Shown here: piece after piece, positions 25,004 through 32,934 of the stretch | Layout: each line of letters opens with the position of its first letter | How positions within the stretch are numbered: position 1 is the stretch's first letter | DNA from: Phycisphaerae bacterium | Lineage (GTDB): Bacteria > Planctomycetota > Phycisphaerae > UBA1845 > UTPLA1 | Length of the DNA stretch: 46,441 nucleotides | Reading direction: 5' to 3' | NCBI GenBank assembly: GCA_016935885.1 | Contig: JAFGQA010000099.1 | Location: forward strand, 1 to 46,441 | The notes under the pieces: model-generated | The model's database searches: none | What the model was told of the DNA's origin: nothing | Seen by the model: the letters and a program-made list of their open reading frames with translations, nothing else | Program-made: the position numbers and the translations under genes

Positions 25004-25840
25004 TCATGGGCCACCTGTCCTTTCATCTTCATCTAGAGCCGCCATCCAGCGAAACAACCTGAGTAATTCGGGAGTCCAGAGAAACGCCGCGGCGACACTG
25101 GCGGTCAGGAGAAACGTCCAGAAAGGTATACGGACCAATCCCCAAGGAAGTACTACTCCGCCCCCCGAGCCAAAGACAATAGACTGTACGAAGATTACCG
25201 CGAGGAGCGCAAAGCAAGCGGCTAGGCTGGTAGCCTTGAGCAACGTCCGGATTGGAGATCGAATAGAAATAGAGGAATCTTCATTCCATGGAGCGCCGCA
25301 TTCAGGACAGCGCCCTGTAACGTTGCCTGTCATGTTGTAGCCACACTCTCTGCAGTGACCCTTGTCGTGCGCTCTGCGCCGGTGCCACCACGTTACTGCC
25401 GTGGGGATGGCAAAGCACAAAAAAACAAGCCAAAGTGGGAACTCGTAGACCGTAACCCTGGCGCCGATTCCAGTGCCCTTGATTCGCGCTTCGCACTCGG
25501 AGACGATTTCGAGTGACTCGAAATCGCTCAAGTACCACCATGGACCTTCTGGAACAGTGTCAGGACATACGTATTGTCCTCGAGGCATCGGATAGAAGCC
25601 CCATTTAACGTCAAAAGCTGATGTATCCTGAAATCGCTGCTCATACAATTCGATCTCTTTCGGATCTCCAGTGAGCGCAACTGAGCGGATTTGTACACGT
25701 TTGTATATGAGGCCGATTCTGTACCTCTTAATGAAGCATCCAATGTACCATTTCGTACTTACGCCCCAGCCCACCAGCACCAAGAGAGATCCCGCTAATC
25801 CTCCCCAGAAGAGCAGACGATGGATAAGCGAGCGGCGCAT
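25004..25840 (-). CDS. Membrane protein with a planctomycete CGYN zinc ribbon
   Basis: This 278-residue protein has an N-terminal membrane segment (RLLFWGGLAGSLLVLVGWGV), a soluble part, a second segment (PLWLVFLCFAIPTAVTWW), and a zinc ribbon with four Cys in HCRECGYNMTGNVTGRCPEC. Two further membrane segments follow near the C-terminus. The CxxCGYN-G-CPECG ribbon next to membrane helices recurs in many uncharacterised Planctomycetota proteins and is one of the taxonomic pointers in this window. No function can be assigned. I prefer ATG 25840 over the TTG immediately upstream. Confidence 0.75.
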   Translation of the reverse strand: MRRSLIHRLLFWGGLAGSLLVLVGWGVSTKWYIGCFIKRYRIGLIYKRVQIRSVALTGDPKEIELYEQRFQDTSAFDVKWGFYPMPRGQYVCPDTVPEGPWWYLSDFESLEIVSECEARIKGTGIGARVTVYEFPLWLVFLCFAIPTAVTWWHRRRAHDKGHCRECGYNMTGNVTGRCPECGAPWNEDSSISIRSPIRTLLKATSLAACFALLAVIFVQSIVFGSGGGVVLPWGLVRIPFWTFLLTASVAAAFLWTPELLRLFRWMAALDEDERTGGP

Positions 25841-25861
25841 CAATATTCAATTCCCAACTGC

Positions 25862-26033
25862 ACTCATGTACGATGGGCAATGTTGCCCATCTGTTGATCC
25901 TGTACGCCGGCGCGGGACGCGGATCAGAACCAGGGGCTCGACAGGATCAGAACGTGGGCCCAATGGCCCACGCTACGGGCTGTGGCACGGGCCTCCGGCC
26001 TGTGAGGACACACCGGCGAGACGCCGGTGCCAC
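25862..26033. repeat. ~165-bp intergenic repeat module, copy 1
   Basis: It opens with a palindrome, GATGGGCAATGTTGCCCATC, and contains an inverted pair GATCCTGT...ACAGGATC and the palindrome GTGGGCCCAATGGCCCAC. It ends with a REP hairpin at 26011-26033. The second copy at 26979-27132 is near-identical but lacks a short GTGGCACGGGCCTCCGGCC insertion. It sits upstream of the minus-strand gene ending at 25004. Confidence 0.8.
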
Positions 26034-26071
26034 AGTGTGGGCATAGCCGTCCGCATTTGCCCGGTGTTTGC

Positions 26072-26779
26072 TCAATCCGTCAAATCGAGTGTGACCGTCT
26101 TCACGATTTCGACGCGGGCCTGGCCGCCCGCCAGTCCCAGGTCTTCCGGGAACGTCCTGAAGCGGGAGATCTCCACGGCAATCTCGCCGGCGAGGAAGTC
26201 GGCCAGATCGGCGGCACCGACATGGACGCTGGCGTCGTCCGCCAGGTTTTGCAGCAAGGTGACCGCGACGTCGGGATCGCCATCGCTATCGGCGCCGTCG
26301 GGACCCAAGCCGGTGATCTCGATGTCCACCATGACGTCGGCGTCGCCTGAAGGAGACCAGGTGACGTCAAAGCCCTGCTTGGCGACCTGGGTCCCGTCGG
26401 CCGGCGTCACACTGGTGTAATCCACCGGCGGCGTCACGTCCATGCTCGCGACGGATCCCTTGTTGTTGAAACTGACCGTGTAGGCATCCGGTGCGTTTAC
26501 CGATCCCAGCGTGCCGCCGAAGAAACCCAGTGGATTGGCGATCGGCACCCCGTTGACCGAAAGGACCTGGTCGTTTTCCAATTGGATCACCAGGTTGATC
26601 GTGGAGCCGTTGTCGTAGATCGAGCCGCTTACCTGGGCCGTTGCCGCGGTTGATTCCCGGCTTATCAGGAGGTTCAGCATGCCCCGCAGGGTCAGGTCCA
26701 GACCTACGGCCGAGGTCGCACAGGACCCGACGGCCAAGGCAGTGAGACCGATCGACAACGCTTTACAGAATCGCCACAT
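26072..26779 (-). CDS. Secreted or lipid-anchored protein of unknown function
   Basis: This 235-residue protein uses ATG 26779 with AGGAGG 8 nt upstream, among the strongest sites in the window. The N-terminus MWRFCKALSIGLTALAVGSC is a signal peptide. AVGSC could be a weak lipobox; alternatively signal peptidase I cleaves after ATSAVG. The mature part is acidic and beta-rich: INLVIQLENDQVLSVNGVPI, TVTPADGT-like TSVTPADGTQVAKQGFDVTW, and DSDGDPDVAV resembling a calcium-binding loop. It may be an extracellular Ig-like or jelly-roll protein. No family recognised. Repeat modules lie on both sides of the gene. Confidence 0.65.
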   Translation of the reverse strand: MWRFCKALSIGLTALAVGSCATSAVGLDLTLRGMLNLLISRESTAATAQVSGSIYDNGSTINLVIQLENDQVLSVNGVPIANPLGFFGGTLGSVNAPDAYTVSFNNKGSVASMDVTPPVDYTSVTPADGTQVAKQGFDVTWSPSGDADVMVDIEITGLGPDGADSDGDPDVAVTLLQNLADDASVHVGAADLADFLAGEIAVEISRFRTFPEDLGLAGGQARVEIVKTVTLDLTD

Positions 26780-26938
26780 GTGAGTTCCTCCTCTTCGGTG
26801 ATAGATGGCGTTCGTTCCACCACATGGTGGGCCGAACCGCATCCCACCCGATCATCTTAACGTAGTTCCGATGGGTTCTAAGCCCTGTATCTTCTGCAGT
26901 GTGCTCTCCGTCTCGCGGTTTGGCACGGCAACCTCCTC

Positions 26939-26975
26939 CCCTGGATGACGGCAAAGCCCGTCGATCGGACGCAAG
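26939..26975. repeat. 37-bp repeat, copy 1
   Basis: CCCTGGATGACGGCAAAGCC and the following GTCGATCGGACGCAAGACT recur at 27918-27954. Here it directly precedes repeat module copy 2. Confidence 0.75.
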
Positions 26976-26978
26976 ACT

Positions 26979-27132
26979 CATGTACGATGGGCAATGTTGC
27001 CCATCTGTTGATCCTGTGCGCCGGCGCGGGATGCGGATCAGAACCAGGGGCTCGACAGGATCAGGACGTGGGCCCAATGGCCCACGCTACGGGCTGGCCC
27101 GTGATGACACACCGGCGAGATGCCGGTGCCAC
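26979..27132. repeat. ~165-bp intergenic repeat module, copy 2
   Basis: Near-identical to 25862-26033, with the same succession of palindromes and a terminal REP hairpin (CACCGGCG-AGA-TGCCGGTG). It separates the secreted-protein gene from the GrpB gene. Confidence 0.8.
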
Positions 27133-27150
27133 AGTAGCGTAATGCCGTTG

Positions 27151-27744
27151 TCAGGTCCTGCCATCGTACCGCTTCGCCCGCGCGGTCACGCGGTCGATGA
27201 AGTCAGCCTTGCCTCGCGTGTACGCCACCCGGTCACGCGGCGAGGCGGAGGCCAAACGGATCTTCAGAGCTTCGTATTTCCTGGCCACCTCCGAGTGCTC
27301 GACCAGGTAGTCCCGGAAGAGGAGCCGATCCCAGTGCTCGGCGAAATGAGCCTCCACCATGTGAATGTGGTGCGTGCGGGCACCGGTCCGCGGGTCTCGC
27401 TTGATGAACCAAGCATAGAATGGCGGGCCGTCGTCCCCGTGCGTCGGGCGCCAGAAGTAATCATAGCCTTGCGACTCCAACACCGGCGCGATCCGAACCC
27501 TGGTCGCCGGCAGGTTGGTCACCTCCACGAGCAGGTCCACGATGGGCTTCGCCGCGAGCCCCGGCACAGCCGTACTGCCGAAGTGCTCGATGCGTCGGAT
27601 CAGGTCATTCGGCAGGCAGGACAGCAGGTGCTCCTTTTCCTGACGGAATGACTCCGGCCAGGCAGGATCGTACGGCGCAATCGTTACTTCCTCGCGCACG
27701 ACTCGTTGAATTCGCTGCTCCGGTGTTTCCATGTCGATCTGCAT
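27151..27744 (-). CDS. GrpB/UPF0157 family nucleotidyltransferase-fold protein
   Basis: This 197-residue protein has the GrpB hallmarks: VTIAPYDPAWPESFRQEKEH, IRRIEHFGSTAVPGLAAKPI, VDLLVEV, and the C-terminal HHIHMVEAHFAEHWDRLLFR followed by DYL. The GSTAVPGLxAKPxxD segment is a polymerase-beta-type nucleotidyltransferase active-site signature, so it may transfer nucleotides to a small molecule or RNA; the real substrate is unknown for the family. Several in-frame ATGs exist; I use 27744 (MQIDMETPEQR), with TTAGG just upstream. It is flanked by repeats on both sides. Confidence 0.9.
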   Translation of the reverse strand: MQIDMETPEQRIQRVVREEVTIAPYDPAWPESFRQEKEHLLSCLPNDLIRRIEHFGSTAVPGLAAKPIVDLLVEVTNLPATRVRIAPVLESQGYDYFWRPTHGDDGPPFYAWFIKRDPRTGARTHHIHMVEAHFAEHWDRLLFRDYLVEHSEVARKYEALKIRLASASPRDRVAYTRGKADFIDRVTARAKRYDGRT

Positions 27745-27917
27745 GGACCTAACCACTATTAGATTGATCCGCATAACATGCGGGACTTTGGCTTTCTGGC
27801 CGCATGACACGCCTCTGGATCGCCTGCCAGAGGCGCGGTAAGTCCATATCTTCCTTAGTACGCGCTCTGTCTCGCGGCTTATCAGGGCATCTCATGCGCA
27901 TCTGCATCACAACCCCC

Positions 27918-27954
27918 CCCTGGATGACGGCAAAGCCCGTCGATCGGACGCAAG
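27918..27954. repeat. 37-bp repeat, copy 2
   Basis: Same sequence as 26939-26975, here upstream of the GrpB gene and without the longer module. The rest of 27811-28130 shows no gene. Confidence 0.75.
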
Positions 27955-28133
27955 ACTGGCCGTATCCGGATTATAGGGGTCTTGCTGTACGGGTCAAACT
28001 CGCGCAAGTAGAAGGGCTTGGTCAGACGCCGTTGGACACCATGCAGGAAGTCGTGTAGGTCGGGTCGGCAGGAAGCACGATGTGGAGCGGTGGCCGCTGC
28101 AACGCCGGTGGCGGTCCCTCAGACCCGGGGGGG

Positions 28134-28264
28134 CCGTGACACTTCCGGTGGCATTCGATCTCGGGTGCCACGGGCGGCTTGTCCGCCCGTGTGGTTTCTC
28201 TGGTGGGAGCATGGGGCATCCGCACTGGCAGGCAAGCTGCCAGTGGCACCCACGTGAGCTGTCA
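28134..28264 (+). repeat. GTGACA-bounded two-hairpin element, copy 4
   Basis: It opens GTGACACTTCCGGTGGCATT, carries both hairpins (GGGCGG/CCGCCC and CTGGCAG/CTGCCAG), and closes GAGCTGTCAC, giving GTGACA/TGTCAC terminal inverted repeats. Confidence 0.8.
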
Positions 28265-28312
28265 CAAACTCGCCCCGGAGGCTGCCTTGGCCGGTTCTGA
28301 ATCCGCCTCTGT

Positions 28313-28411
28313 CAGCCCGTGGCAGAACTGCGGCACCGGCGCCAAAGCCGGTGGTTTTCACGGTCAGGAACGGCGTCTCCGAACCGCTGCTTTTCCTTTT
28401 ACCACGGGCTG
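28313..28411 (-). repeat. CAGCCCGTGG-bounded structured element, copy 2
   Basis: Opposite orientation to copies 1 and 3. The internal REP hairpin here is the CACCGGCGCCAAAGCCGGTG variant instead of the TCT-loop form, with the rest of the element conserved. It lies ~120 bp upstream of the GT2 gene. Confidence 0.82.
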
Positions 28412-28533
28412 CTATTGCCGCGAACCGGCGGCGGGCAGTCACCGCCGTCTCTTTCGCTCGCAGGCATCTTTTGGCAGTTCGGCTGCAATCCGCCCGCCTG
28501 CATCTTGTGGCAGTTCGGCTACAATCTGCGGCG

Positions 28534-29316
28534 ATGTCCAGCGAGCCTGTTTCTATCGTCGTGCCCACGTATAAGGAGGCCCGGAACCTTCCGATCCTCG
28601 CCGGGCGCGTCTTCGCCGCGCTAGACAAGGCCGCGATCCCTGCCGAGTTAATCATCGTGGACGACAACAGCCAGGACGGGACCGACGCCGTCGTCGACCA
28701 GCTTGCCGGCGAGCACCCCATCCGGCTGATCACGCGCACCGACGAGCGGGGCCTTTCCTCCGCCGTCGTGCGTGGCTTTGCGGATGCTCGGCACGATATC
28801 CTCCTCTGTATGGACGCGGATTTGTCACACCCGCCGGAATCCTTGCCCGACGTCATCGCCCCCGTGGCGGGCGGAGGAGCCGAATTCTGCATCGGCTCTC
28901 GCTATGCCGCCGGCGGCTCGACCAAGGACGACTGGGGCTTCTTGCGGAGGATCAACTCCCGGGGGGCGACGCTGTTGGCCAGGCCGCTGACCAACGCCCG
29001 CGACCCCATGGCTGGCTTCTTCTGCCTGCGGCGCGACGTGCTGGAACGGGCCCGGCAGGCGGGGCTTAACCCGATCGGCTACAAGATTGGCCTGGAAATC
29101 TTGATCAAGGCACGGTGTACGAGGCTCGCCGAGGTGCCGATCGAGTTCTCCGACCGGCTGCACGGCGAAAGCAAGCTGACATTTCAACAACAACTGCTCT
29201 ACGTGCAGCACCTCGTGCGGCTATATCGTTTCCGTTGGCCGGTTGCGGCACCCCTCACGGTGATTGCCGCGCTGGCCGCCGCTCTCCTTGTGATTGGATA
29301 TGTTCTGTTCTATTAG
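28534..29316 (+). CDS. GT2 family glycosyltransferase (polyprenyl-phosphate sugar transferase-like)
   Basis: This 260-residue protein starts MSSEPVSIVVPTYKEARNLP. It has the GT-A fold motifs LIIVDDNSQDGT, LLCMDADLSHPPE (DxD-type), FCIGSRYAAGGS, DPMAGFFCLRRDVL, YKIGLEILIKARC, EVPIEFSDRLHGESKL, and one C-terminal membrane segment. This is the dolichol-/polyprenyl-phosphate mannosyl- or glucosyltransferase pattern: transfer of a sugar from a nucleotide donor to a lipid-phosphate carrier at the cytoplasmic membrane face. The product could supply GT39/PMT-type transferases such as the one at 31507-32934 (inference). Upstream are two tandem ~20-bp repeats TGGCAGTTCGGCT(G/A)CAATC just before the start; no clear Shine-Dalgarno. 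Confidence 0.92.
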   Translation: MSSEPVSIVVPTYKEARNLPILAGRVFAALDKAAIPAELIIVDDNSQDGTDAVVDQLAGEHPIRLITRTDERGLSSAVVRGFADARHDILLCMDADLSHPPESLPDVIAPVAGGGAEFCIGSRYAAGGSTKDDWGFLRRINSRGATLLARPLTNARDPMAGFFCLRRDVLERARQAGLNPIGYKIGLEILIKARCTRLAEVPIEFSDRLHGESKLTFQQQLLYVQHLVRLYRFRWPVAAPLTVIAALAAALLVIGYVLFY

Positions 29317-29406
29317 CACTACAGCGCAAGGTGGCTCGTCATCGCATCCAAGAGCCCCCGACTTTCTGAACGAACGGCGATCGCAGAGTCAGTTCTGCCA
29401 GCAGCC

Positions 29407-29607
29407 TCATTGGATTCGAGAAGGGTCGAGCAACCTGTTGGCCATTCTCTCCATGACTTGCGCGTGGGCGATGGTCTGTCCCGCGTCGGCCTGTTGGATC
29501 CCCCGTTCGATCTTCACTAGAAGCAGAAGCCGCTCCATCGCGTCCTCGACGGACGCATCATCAGGGAGATCCTGCACGACCTGGTTGACTTTCTCTCTGA
29601 TCGTCAT
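29407..29607 (-). CDS. Antitoxin-like small protein (orphan)
   Basis: This 66-residue protein starts MTIREKVNQVVQDLPDDASV and continues EDAMERLLLLVKIERGIQ then GQTIAHAQVMERMANRLL. The layout is helix, LPDDAS turn, IExGIxxADxG, and a hinge Ax-H-x-xVMERM. This is the pattern of short type II antitoxins that accompany RelE/ParE toxins. No toxin of normal size follows: the next ORF, overlapping its stop as ATGA, is only 23 codons. It may be orphaned or control another locus. AGGGG precedes the ATG. A TTGACT/TATGAC promoter-like pair lies immediately upstream. Confidence 0.65.
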   Translation of the reverse strand: MTIREKVNQVVQDLPDDASVEDAMERLLLLVKIERGIQQADAGQTIAHAQVMERMANRLLDPSRIQ

Positions 29608-29614
29608 ACCCCTG

Positions 29615-29785
29615 TCATATTTTGGTTTTGGCCCTAGTCAATCGGCGTAGCTGTTCATGCGCGGATTCACGGGTGCACGGCCGATTCTTTGGGAAGCTGT
29701 CCACCCGTTCCAACAGCCACTTCGTCACGTCGCACCATTCCACCAGCAGGACCGGCCGATCGGAAGCGGAACTGCGTCGCGCCAT
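29615..29785 (-). pseudogene. Avd-like (four-helix bundle) gene remnant
   Basis: The minus-strand frame from ATG 29785 reads MARRSSASDRPVLLVEWCDV then TKWLLERVDSFPKNRP, after which similarity ends and the frame stops at residue 56. The W-x-D-x-x-K-WLL-x-x-V-x-x-FPKxxR pattern resembles the start of bacterial Avd-like proteins, found with diversity-generating retroelements and as solitary genes. Only the first helix and turn are present, and no reverse transcriptase or variable-repeat pair is seen nearby. It ends 7 bp before the antitoxin-like gene. The call is tentative; it could also be a real short ORF. Confidence 0.35.
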
Positions 29786-30053
29786 TCTCCAAAAATCGGC
29801 CCTCGCTACGCTCGGACAAAGTGAAAGAGAGATAAAAAACGAGTCTGTAGCGACATTACCGGGTAAACGTCCCTCTGCTCGGTCACCCTCGGGCCTCGGG
29901 AAGCTTGAATCGTCGCTCCAGCGGCCTGCGTCACCGCACGAGCATTCGGGAACCTCGTGAGACACGAACGCCTCTCACTCTAAGCCATTGAAAACACAGG
30001 AATTATGGATGAATATCCTTGTAACCATGCTACAGTCTCTAAAAAACAGAGGA

Positions 30054-31085
30054 TTACCTTCGAGACCTCCCTCGCATCTTGAGCATCACTATGCCTGACA
30101 AGCCCAACAGCGCCAGAGTATTCGGCTCAGGAACTTCGGCGACGCGGAACCCCAGGCGGCTGCTCTCGTACGTCGGGGTGCCGACGTAGGTGCGAGTCGC
30201 CGCGTGCAGGAGGTAGTCGTCGCTGCGGAACGACCCGCCACGCATCCCGCGATGCGAACCGATTACCGCCTCGGTCCACTCCCACACGTTCCCGCCCTGG
30301 TCGAAGGTGCCGTACGGACTGTCCGAAGGTCTGGCGTCGTACGAACCAACCTCAGTGCGGTAGTACGGGCCGCCTACCGCAAAACCGTCGTCATAGTAGT
30401 TCGCTGAGCCTCTCGTCATGTCTGTGCCCGGAGGGGCCTCCCAAGTCGGCGCCGTGTCCGATTTCGTCGGGTAATCCCAGTAGTTCCCCGTGACACCGTC
30501 ATTCTCGTGATAGGCCGCCTTGTACCACTCGTCCTCCGACGGGATCACCCACGTGGCGTGCCGCTCGCGCGTAATCAGCAACAGCGTGGCGTCGCTCGTC
30601 GCCCCGTCGAGAAAGTACGAGCCGTCTTCCGTCGTGGCCAGGTCGTGCGGCCCCGTCGGCTGACCGTTGTGCAGCCAGTTGGCGAACCGGGCCGCGTCAC
30701 CCCAATTCACGTAGTTCACCGGCCGATCCGCCCAGTCGGCCTCCGTCCCGCTGGGGCGCCCGCTGAAATCGTACGTGTAGCTCCCGCTGGTTCCCTTCTG
30801 CGTGATCTGGCAACCGTAGGAATGGCTGTCCATGTTCGGGTTGTACAGCCCGTAAGTGTCGGTAGCCGCGACGGCATTAAGGAACTCACAGTACTGCCCA
30901 GCCGTCACTTCGTAGGTGCCGATGTTGTACGTGTAGGCCACGCCGCCGTAGCCGTAGCCATGCGTGTCGTCGGCGTTACCCGGGTTGCCGACGGGGACGG
31001 TGTCGATCACCATGTCCGCCAGGGCGCTGGGACACCAGGCCAAAGCCAATCCTACCGTTGCAGCGATCGTCAGATACTTGCCCAT
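30054..31085 (-). CDS. PEP-CTERM protein with formylglycine-generating-enzyme (SUMF1) fold
   Basis: This is a 343-residue protein. ATG 31085 has GGAGG at 8 nt; upstream codons in the same frame are not supported. A signal peptide (LTIAATVGLALAWCPSALAD) is followed by the SUMF1/EgtB-type domain: IGTYEVTAGQYCEFLNAV, RPVNYVNWGDAARFANWLHN, WVIPSEDEWYKAAYH, FDQGGNVWEWTEAV, RGMRGGSFRSDDYLLHAATR and LGFRVAEVPEPN. The end VPEPNTLALLGLSGIVMLKM plus a basic tail is a PEP-CTERM exosortase signal. Active formylglycine enzymes need a Cys pair; I see none at the expected place, so this is probably a non-catalytic, surface-displayed member, as is common in planctomycetes and verrucomicrobia. Confidence 0.92.
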   Translation of the reverse strand: MGKYLTIAATVGLALAWCPSALADMVIDTVPVGNPGNADDTHGYGYGGVAYTYNIGTYEVTAGQYCEFLNAVAATDTYGLYNPNMDSHSYGCQITQKGTSGSYTYDFSGRPSGTEADWADRPVNYVNWGDAARFANWLHNGQPTGPHDLATTEDGSYFLDGATSDATLLLITRERHATWVIPSEDEWYKAAYHENDGVTGNYWDYPTKSDTAPTWEAPPGTDMTRGSANYYDDGFAVGGPYYRTEVGSYDARPSDSPYGTFDQGGNVWEWTEAVIGSHRGMRGGSFRSDDYLLHAATRTYVGTPTYESSRLGFRVAEVPEPNTLALLGLSGIVMLKMRGRSRR

Positions 31086-31165
31086 CTTCGCGTCCTCCTG
31101 TTCCCCGTTGACGAACTCTCTGACGGAGGGGACGCTTCCTCCACCGCCGCCAAGCGATGTCCCAT

Positions 31166-31194
31166 ATCGTATCAAGTGTCCGTCGCGCGTACAA
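31166..31194 (-). promoter_or_regulatory. Probable promoter of the PEP-CTERM gene
   Basis: On the minus strand TTGTAC and TACGAT are 17 bp apart. The predicted start of transcription is about 75 nt upstream of ATG 31085. Confidence 0.45.
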
Positions 31195-31318
31195 GCACGA
31201 GCGCGTTTTTCCTGAGCGGCCGGCACCCACGCGGCAACACGATCCAAGCCGCATCGGACCCGCGGAACCGTGGTGAACGTAACCTCTTTACCCCCCCACT
31301 TACGATCGAGCGACAGCG

Positions 31319-31418
31319 TGGGTGCCCCGTCCTTTGCGCAGCAAAGGGTGGGGAATCATCGTCCCGCGCGATCAGGGGAATCCCCCACCCTTTCTTTCAG
31401 AAAGGATGGGGCACCCCG
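31319..31418. repeat. GGGTGCCCC-bounded inverted-repeat element
   Basis: A ~100-bp unit whose ends GGGTGCCCCGTCCTTTG and CAGAAAGGATGGGGCACCCC are imperfect inverted repeats. Each end also carries its own small hairpin (CCTTTG-CGCAG-CAAAGG and CCTTTC-TTTCA-GAAAGG). It lies between the PEP-CTERM gene and the GT39-type gene; nothing else is seen in 31195-31506. Confidence 0.7.
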
Positions 31419-31506
31419 CCCGACGGCGTCGAAGGCGATGGCCTCGGGTCCGAAGGCATGGAGCCGCTGGGCTGCTCTTTGTGGGACCGTGGCGTCACCA
31501 CGAGGA

Positions 31507-32934
31507 TCACTGTCGGTGTGTGCGGGCCGGTCTTCTGCTTGCCTCCTCGGGCGTGGCAACCAGCATGAAGAACACAAACACCGCCGTCGGGAAAAGGTGA
31601 AGAAACAACCGCTTCGCCGATGTCCTCAGATGCCACGCGAGATCATGAGGCGTCACAACATAGACCAGGAAATAGCCGGAGAGCATCAGGAACAAGACGA
31701 TGAGCGCCAAGGCAATGCCGCGTCTGTCTCTCAAGTTCGGGTTCCTTCCAAGCAACAGGAAGCACGCCGCCAAGACAAACGGCATGCCTTCTCCATAACT
31801 GATGAATCTCCGCAGAAGGAACTCACCCACCTGCGCGTACCTCGACACGCCACAAAGCCTTCCGAGGGTCGCCTGAAAGCCTTGCGCGGAGAGCAGATCG
31901 TTCGCGGGCGCGACGCTCAGCTTGAAGTACGTGACAATGCCCAGGATCGGCGCCGCACCCAGTAACAGCCAGAACACGTGTCGGATACAGGTCGTGAGCG
32001 CCCGCCTCCTGAGATGAATGGCTAAGTGGGCGACGATGATCGACGCGACAAGAAGGAGACCTTCATTCTTGGTCCAGGCGGCGAATCCCATCATCATTCC
32101 AGCCAGGAACACCAGGCCGCGGTTCGTTTGCGAGGCCCTCTTGCGCAGACAAAGCAGAACAACCGCGGCCAACACGAAGAACGAGAGCGGCGTATCTGCA
32201 TACTGATAGGCGCCGTGACGGACGTAATAGCCAGTGCCCAGCAAGGTCAGACCCGCCAACAGACCTTGGCTCCTGCCGCGAAGGATTGAAACCGAGGCAC
32301 CCGCCAGGCCGACCGTCGCAAAGGTGAATAGCATGGCAACGGCGGCCGGGACCATCGTCGTCTCGACACCAAGATAGCTCCAGAATCTGGCGATGCTCGC
32401 CGGCAGCAACAGGGGATAATCCGGGTGCGACCACGCCAGGTATTCCGAGAAACCGTCCGCCCACCGGCCACCCCCTCGAAACAGAAACCTCGCGCGCAGG
32501 TTCCAGATGGCCCAACCGTCCCAACTCCCGTGCGGCGCGGCGCACGTCATCAACACGAAGGCAGCCACCGACAGGACCAAGACAAGGCAAAGGCCGCGAA
32601 GAAGATGAACGCCCATCCTGGCGTCCTCGGCCACCGCACAGTCTGGCGGAGCAATGGCCGATCGCTTCCTGTGTCTCCCGGCGACGAGCAGCCCCACGCT
32701 CAAGGCCAACATGCCGGTTAATTCCACCGGCGCGAACGCACGGCCGGGAGCGCCGACCATCACCAACCATAGGAAGAAGCCGCAGGATGACAGGCCGAAG
32801 GCCAGCCCGACCGTCAGCGAGACCCTCAGCAGAAGTCCGCGGAGACCAAGTCCCTCGGTAGGGCACAGCAAGCCAACCAGCACGAATGCGGCCAGCAGGG
32901 GCCCGATCAGTGCCACCAGGGCGTACAGGGTCAT
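31507..32934 (-). CDS. GT39/ArnT-like membrane glycosyltransferase
   Basis: This 475-residue protein has about 10-12 membrane segments and the GT-C landmarks of the dolichyl-phosphate-mannose/ArnT superfamily. A first extracytoplasmic loop with acidic residues (GSWDGWAIWNLRARFLFRGG, DGFSEYLAWSHPDYPLLLP) follows the second region of membrane segments. It would transfer a sugar from a polyprenyl-phosphate carrier to an acceptor on the outer face of the cytoplasmic membrane. Its ATG overlaps the stop of the upstream gene (ATGA), so translation is coupled. The promoter for the pair lies at 33396-33424. The GT2 enzyme at 28534 could make its donor (inference). Confidence 0.82.
   Translation of the reverse strand: MTLYALVALIGPLLAAFVLVGLLCPTEGLGLRGLLLRVSLTVGLAFGLSSCGFFLWLVMVGAPGRAFAPVELTGMLALSVGLLVAGRHRKRSAIAPPDCAVAEDARMGVHLLRGLCLVLVLSVAAFVLMTCAAPHGSWDGWAIWNLRARFLFRGGGRWADGFSEYLAWSHPDYPLLLPASIARFWSYLGVETTMVPAAVAMLFTFATVGLAGASVSILRGRSQGLLAGLTLLGTGYYVRHGAYQYADTPLSFFVLAAVVLLCLRKRASQTNRGLVFLAGMMMGFAAWTKNEGLLLVASIIVAHLAIHLRRRALTTCIRHVFWLLLGAAPILGIVTYFKLSVAPANDLLSAQGFQATLGRLCGVSRYAQVGEFLLRRFISYGEGMPFVLAACFLLLGRNPNLRDRRGIALALIVLFLMLSGYFLVYVVTPHDLAWHLRTSAKRLFLHLFPTAVFVFFMLVATPEEASRRPARTHRQ

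Noticed and set aside
25862..27954. Integron gene cassettes separated by attC sites
   Set aside because: The inter-gene palindromes lack the GTTRRRY/RYYYAAC core sites, and no integrase is present; the modules end in REP hairpins instead.
28480..28533. Tandem TGGCAGTTCGGCT(G/A)CAATC repeats as a double promoter of the GT2 gene
   Set aside because: TACAAT could be a -10 element, but no -35 hexamer lies at 16-18 bp from either copy.
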